In this document: in pieces, positions 13,354 to 15,002 of the stretch | Layout: every line of letters starts with the position of its first letter | Numbering within the stretch: position 1 is the stretch's first letter | Assembly (NCBI GenBank): GCA_900556545.1 | Contig: USPE01000019.1 | Location: 1 to 15,002, forward strand | Reading direction: 5' to 3' | DNA: 15,002 nucleotides | Source of the DNA: an uncultured Peptococcaceae bacterium | Lineage (GTDB): Bacteria > Bacillota > Peptococcia > Peptococcales > Peptococcaceae | The notes under the pieces: model-generated | The model's database searches: none | What the model was told of the DNA's origin: nothing | Seen by the model: only the letters and a program-made list of their open reading frames with translations | Made by a program: the position numbers and the translations under genes

Positions 13354-14535
13354 ATGAAAATTAATGAGAATTATTTAAATTTGAAAGACAGTTATTTGTT
13401 TGCCACTGTGAACAGAAAAGCTCGAGAGTTTCAACAGAATCATCCAGACAAAAAAGTAATTAAACTGGGGATTGGTGATGTTACCATTCCTTTGTGTACA
13501 GCTGTTACAGAGGCTATGCACAAAGCTGTAGATGAAATGGCTACCAAGGAAGGGTTTCATGGCTATGGTCCAGAACAAGGTTATGATTTCTTAAAAGAAG
13601 CATTGCAAAAATATTACGGTCAGCGTGCAGTGAATTTGGATTTAGAAGAAATTTTCATCAGCGATGGTGCAAAAAGTGATGTAGGAAACATTCTGGATAT
13701 TTTCGGGAAAGATAATGTGGTATTGATTCCGGACCCGGTTTATCCTGTTTATGTAGACACCAATGTAATGGCTGGGCGTCAGGTTCAATTTATGAATGCC
13801 AGTGAAGAAAACGGATTTTTGGCGATGCCTAATCCAGAGATTCATGCTGATATTATTTATATGTGCTCTCCTAATAATCCAACCGGTGCAGTTTATAATA
13901 AAGAACAGCTGAAAATATGGGTAGACTATGCCATTGCCAATGATGCGGTGATTTTATTTGATGCTGCTTATGAAGTATTTGTAGCTGATGAAAGTCTGCC
14001 AAGAAGCATCTTTGAAATTGAAGGTGCAGATCAATGTGCTATTGAGTTTGGCTCTTTTTCTAAAACGGCCGGATTTACCGGTACTCGCTGTGGTTACACA
14101 GTAGTGCCGATGAACTTAGTGCGGGAGGGACAAAGCTTAAATAAATTATGGCTGCGGCGTCAGACTACCAAATTTAATGGCGTTCCTTATGTGGTGCAGC
14201 GCGGTGCAGAAGCTGTATTTACAGCTGAGGGGCAGCAGCAGATCCATGAAGCAATTGCGTATTATAAAGAAAATGCCAAAATTATTGCAGAAGCAATGGA
14301 TGAACTGGGCATCTGGTATACAGGCGGTGTTAATTCCCCATATATTTGGTTGAAATGCCCAAATGGAATGGGTTCATGGGAATTTTTTGACTTTTTGTTG
14401 GAACAGGCCAATGTAGTAGGAACTCCGGGTGCTGGTTTTGGTGAAAATGGGGAAGGATTCTTCCGTTTAACAGCCTTTGGCGATAGAGAAAATACAAAAG
14501 AGGCTGTTAAAAGAATCAAGGCTGCATTAAAATAA
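13354..14535 (+). CDS. dapL: LL-diaminopimelate aminotransferase
   Basis: DapL is a PLP-dependent enzyme that converts tetrahydrodipicolinate directly to LL-diaminopimelate with glutamate as amino donor, bypassing the acyl routes of lysine and peptidoglycan synthesis. The 393-residue length is slightly short of the usual roughly 400-410. Seen in order are KLGIGDVTIPL, GYGPEQGYDFLKEAL, IFISDGAKSDVGNI, DPVYPVYVDTNVMAG, MCSPNNPTGAVY, ILFDAAYEVFV, the PLP-lysine motif GSFSKTAGFTGTRCGY (Lys237), and WLRRQTTKFNGVPYVVQRGA. This set is characteristic of DapL rather than of generic aspartate aminotransferases. ATG 13354 follows CGGAGGG (13339-13345) at 8 nt; the ATG at 13349 is out of frame and stops at once. 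It may be the last gene of an ANTAR-pyrG-dapL transcript. Confidence 0.94.
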   Translation: MKINENYLNLKDSYLFATVNRKAREFQQNHPDKKVIKLGIGDVTIPLCTAVTEAMHKAVDEMATKEGFHGYGPEQGYDFLKEALQKYYGQRAVNLDLEEIFISDGAKSDVGNILDIFGKDNVVLIPDPVYPVYVDTNVMAGRQVQFMNASEENGFLAMPNPEIHADIIYMCSPNNPTGAVYNKEQLKIWVDYAIANDAVILFDAAYEVFVADESLPRSIFEIEGADQCAIEFGSFSKTAGFTGTRCGYTVVPMNLVREGQSLNKLWLRRQTTKFNGVPYVVQRGAEAVFTAEGQQQIHEAIAYYKENAKIIAEAMDELGIWYTGGVNSPYIWLKCPNGMGSWEFFDFLLEQANVVGTPGAGFGENGEGFFRLTAFGDRENTKEAVKRIKAALK

Positions 14536-14599
14536 TAAAGTGTTTATTTATTGGTAGAAGAAGGTTGCACTGAAAAAGTAATTTAATCATTTTTTATAA

Positions 14600-14637
14600 C
14601 AACAAGCAGCATAGTTTTTTTACTATGCTGCTTGTTG
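14600..14637 (+). terminator. Perfect 16-bp hairpin after dapL with all-T loop
   Basis: Bases 14600-14615 (CAACAAGCAGCATAGT) are perfectly complementary to 14622-14637, with a TTTTTT loop. The position after dapL fits a terminator. The sequence after the stem (CATATGCTG) has no T run on either strand, so ordinary intrinsic termination is doubtful. Confidence 0.6.
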
Positions 14638-14992
14638 CATATGCTGTAAAGTACTAAAATAAAAAATTTCTATATGGAATTTTTTATAGACATACTGACT
14701 GAGTAATAAACGAATACGCCTTGATTCATTAGAATATTGTTGTTCTGCAGGCTCTTATTTTGCGTTTGTTATGATTAAATAAACGAAATTTTGAATGTTT
14801 TTGCTGTTTTGATGATCAATTAGCTAAGTGCGTATGGAGTATGAAGCCTGTTTGCCCAGAAAATGCATATTGAATTATTGGATAAAATGTGGTATTTTAT
14901 GTTATATTGAAAAATGGGATAGTTTTTATCCTCGGTAGTGATTTAGTAAAGATTTTTGCAGGATGGCAGAATAAGAAAAGAGCGAGAAAAGT
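14638..14992. other. AT-rich non-coding region with short repeats and hairpins
   Basis: I see no convincing gene in this stretch. It holds a 10-bp A/T-only inverted repeat (14659-14668 with 14678-14687) and a direct repeat AATAAACGAA (14705-14714 and 14778-14787). It also holds a hairpin CGTTTGTT/AATAAACG (14763-14770 with 14778-14785) and a small stem GGATA/TATCC (14917-14921 with 14927-14931). A possible promoter TTGAAT-17-TATTTT (14870-14875 and 14893-14898), or TTGGAT-18-TTATAT (14878-14883 and 14902-14907), points to the right edge. Confidence 0.4.
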
Positions 14993-15002
14993 ATGATTCA
15001 AT
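14993..15002 (+). CDS. Possible start of a gene cut by the right edge
   Basis: An ATG at 14993 opens M-I-Q before the window ends. It is preceded by purine-rich AAGAGCGAGAAAAG, only a weak ribosome-binding site. A promoter-like pair lies about 100 bp upstream. Too little is visible to name a product. Confidence 0.2.

Noticed and set aside
14600..14790. CRISPR-like or insertion-sequence end
   Set aside because: The inverted repeats differ from one another, there are no regularly spaced repeats, no transposase and no target-site duplication.
14863..14910. Short frame MHIELLDKMWYFMLY near the right edge
   Set aside because: It has only 15 codons, no ribosome-binding site, and overlaps the promoter-like sequence. 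It may superficially recall a regulator N-terminus, but nothing supports it.

Overview
The window is chromosomal DNA of moderate to low G+C content. It most likely comes from an anaerobic diderm Firmicute of the class Negativicutes, possibly the Acidaminococcaceae. This is inferred from three things: an SLH-anchored secreted protein, LL-diaminopimelate aminotransferase (DapL), and a CoA-disulfide-reductase/rhodanese fusion, together with strong Shine-Dalgarno sites and compact hairpin-bounded genes. No 16S rRNA or other decisive marker is present, so the taxonomic call is tentative. I see no transposase, phage gene, tRNA, rRNA or CRISPR array.

Layout, left half. At 2-277 is the C-terminal end of a small membrane protein resembling DUF3592. 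A terminator overlaps the likely promoter of a LysR-type regulator (426-1337). After another hairpin comes a monocistronic 694-residue phosphodiesterase/nucleotide-pyrophosphatase-fold enzyme (1539-3623), with a direct repeat overlapping its -35 region. A four-helix membrane protein of unknown function follows (3765-4247). It converges, across a perfect 21-bp hairpin, on the minus-strand CoA-disulfide reductase with a C-terminal rhodanese domain (4354-6033). That gene has a clear promoter and a possible metal- or peroxide-regulator half-operator at the predicted transcription start.

Layout, right half. A 337-bp divergent region separates the reductase from a secreted 885-residue SLH protein (6371-9028) made of three SLH domains and about nine tandem beta-rich modules. 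A strong terminator follows. Next are an M18 metallo-aminopeptidase (9380-10756), preceded by a tiny Cys/Trp-rich reading frame, and a regulatory stretch with several promoter-like motifs, a palindrome and a direct repeat. Then comes a codirectional cluster: an ANTAR-domain RNA-binding regulator with a degenerate receiver (11022-11588), CTP synthase pyrG (11669-13279) and dapL (13354-14535). A perfect 16-bp hairpin closes this block, and about 460 bp of AT-rich non-coding DNA leads to a possible gene start at the edge.

How it fits together. Most genes are independent housekeeping or surface units. Two themes can be proposed, both by inference. One is cell-envelope supply: DapL makes the LL-DAP precursor of meso-DAP and lysine, and the SLH protein binds the wall. 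The other is glutamine/nitrogen-linked control: an ANTAR regulator sits directly upstream of glutamine-dependent pyrG. I did not find a convincing multi-gene novel system. The most interesting items are the pseudo-receiver ANTAR protein with its unusual upstream region, the modular SLH protein, the repeat-bearing phosphodiesterase promoter, and the perfect hairpins that lack U-tracts.
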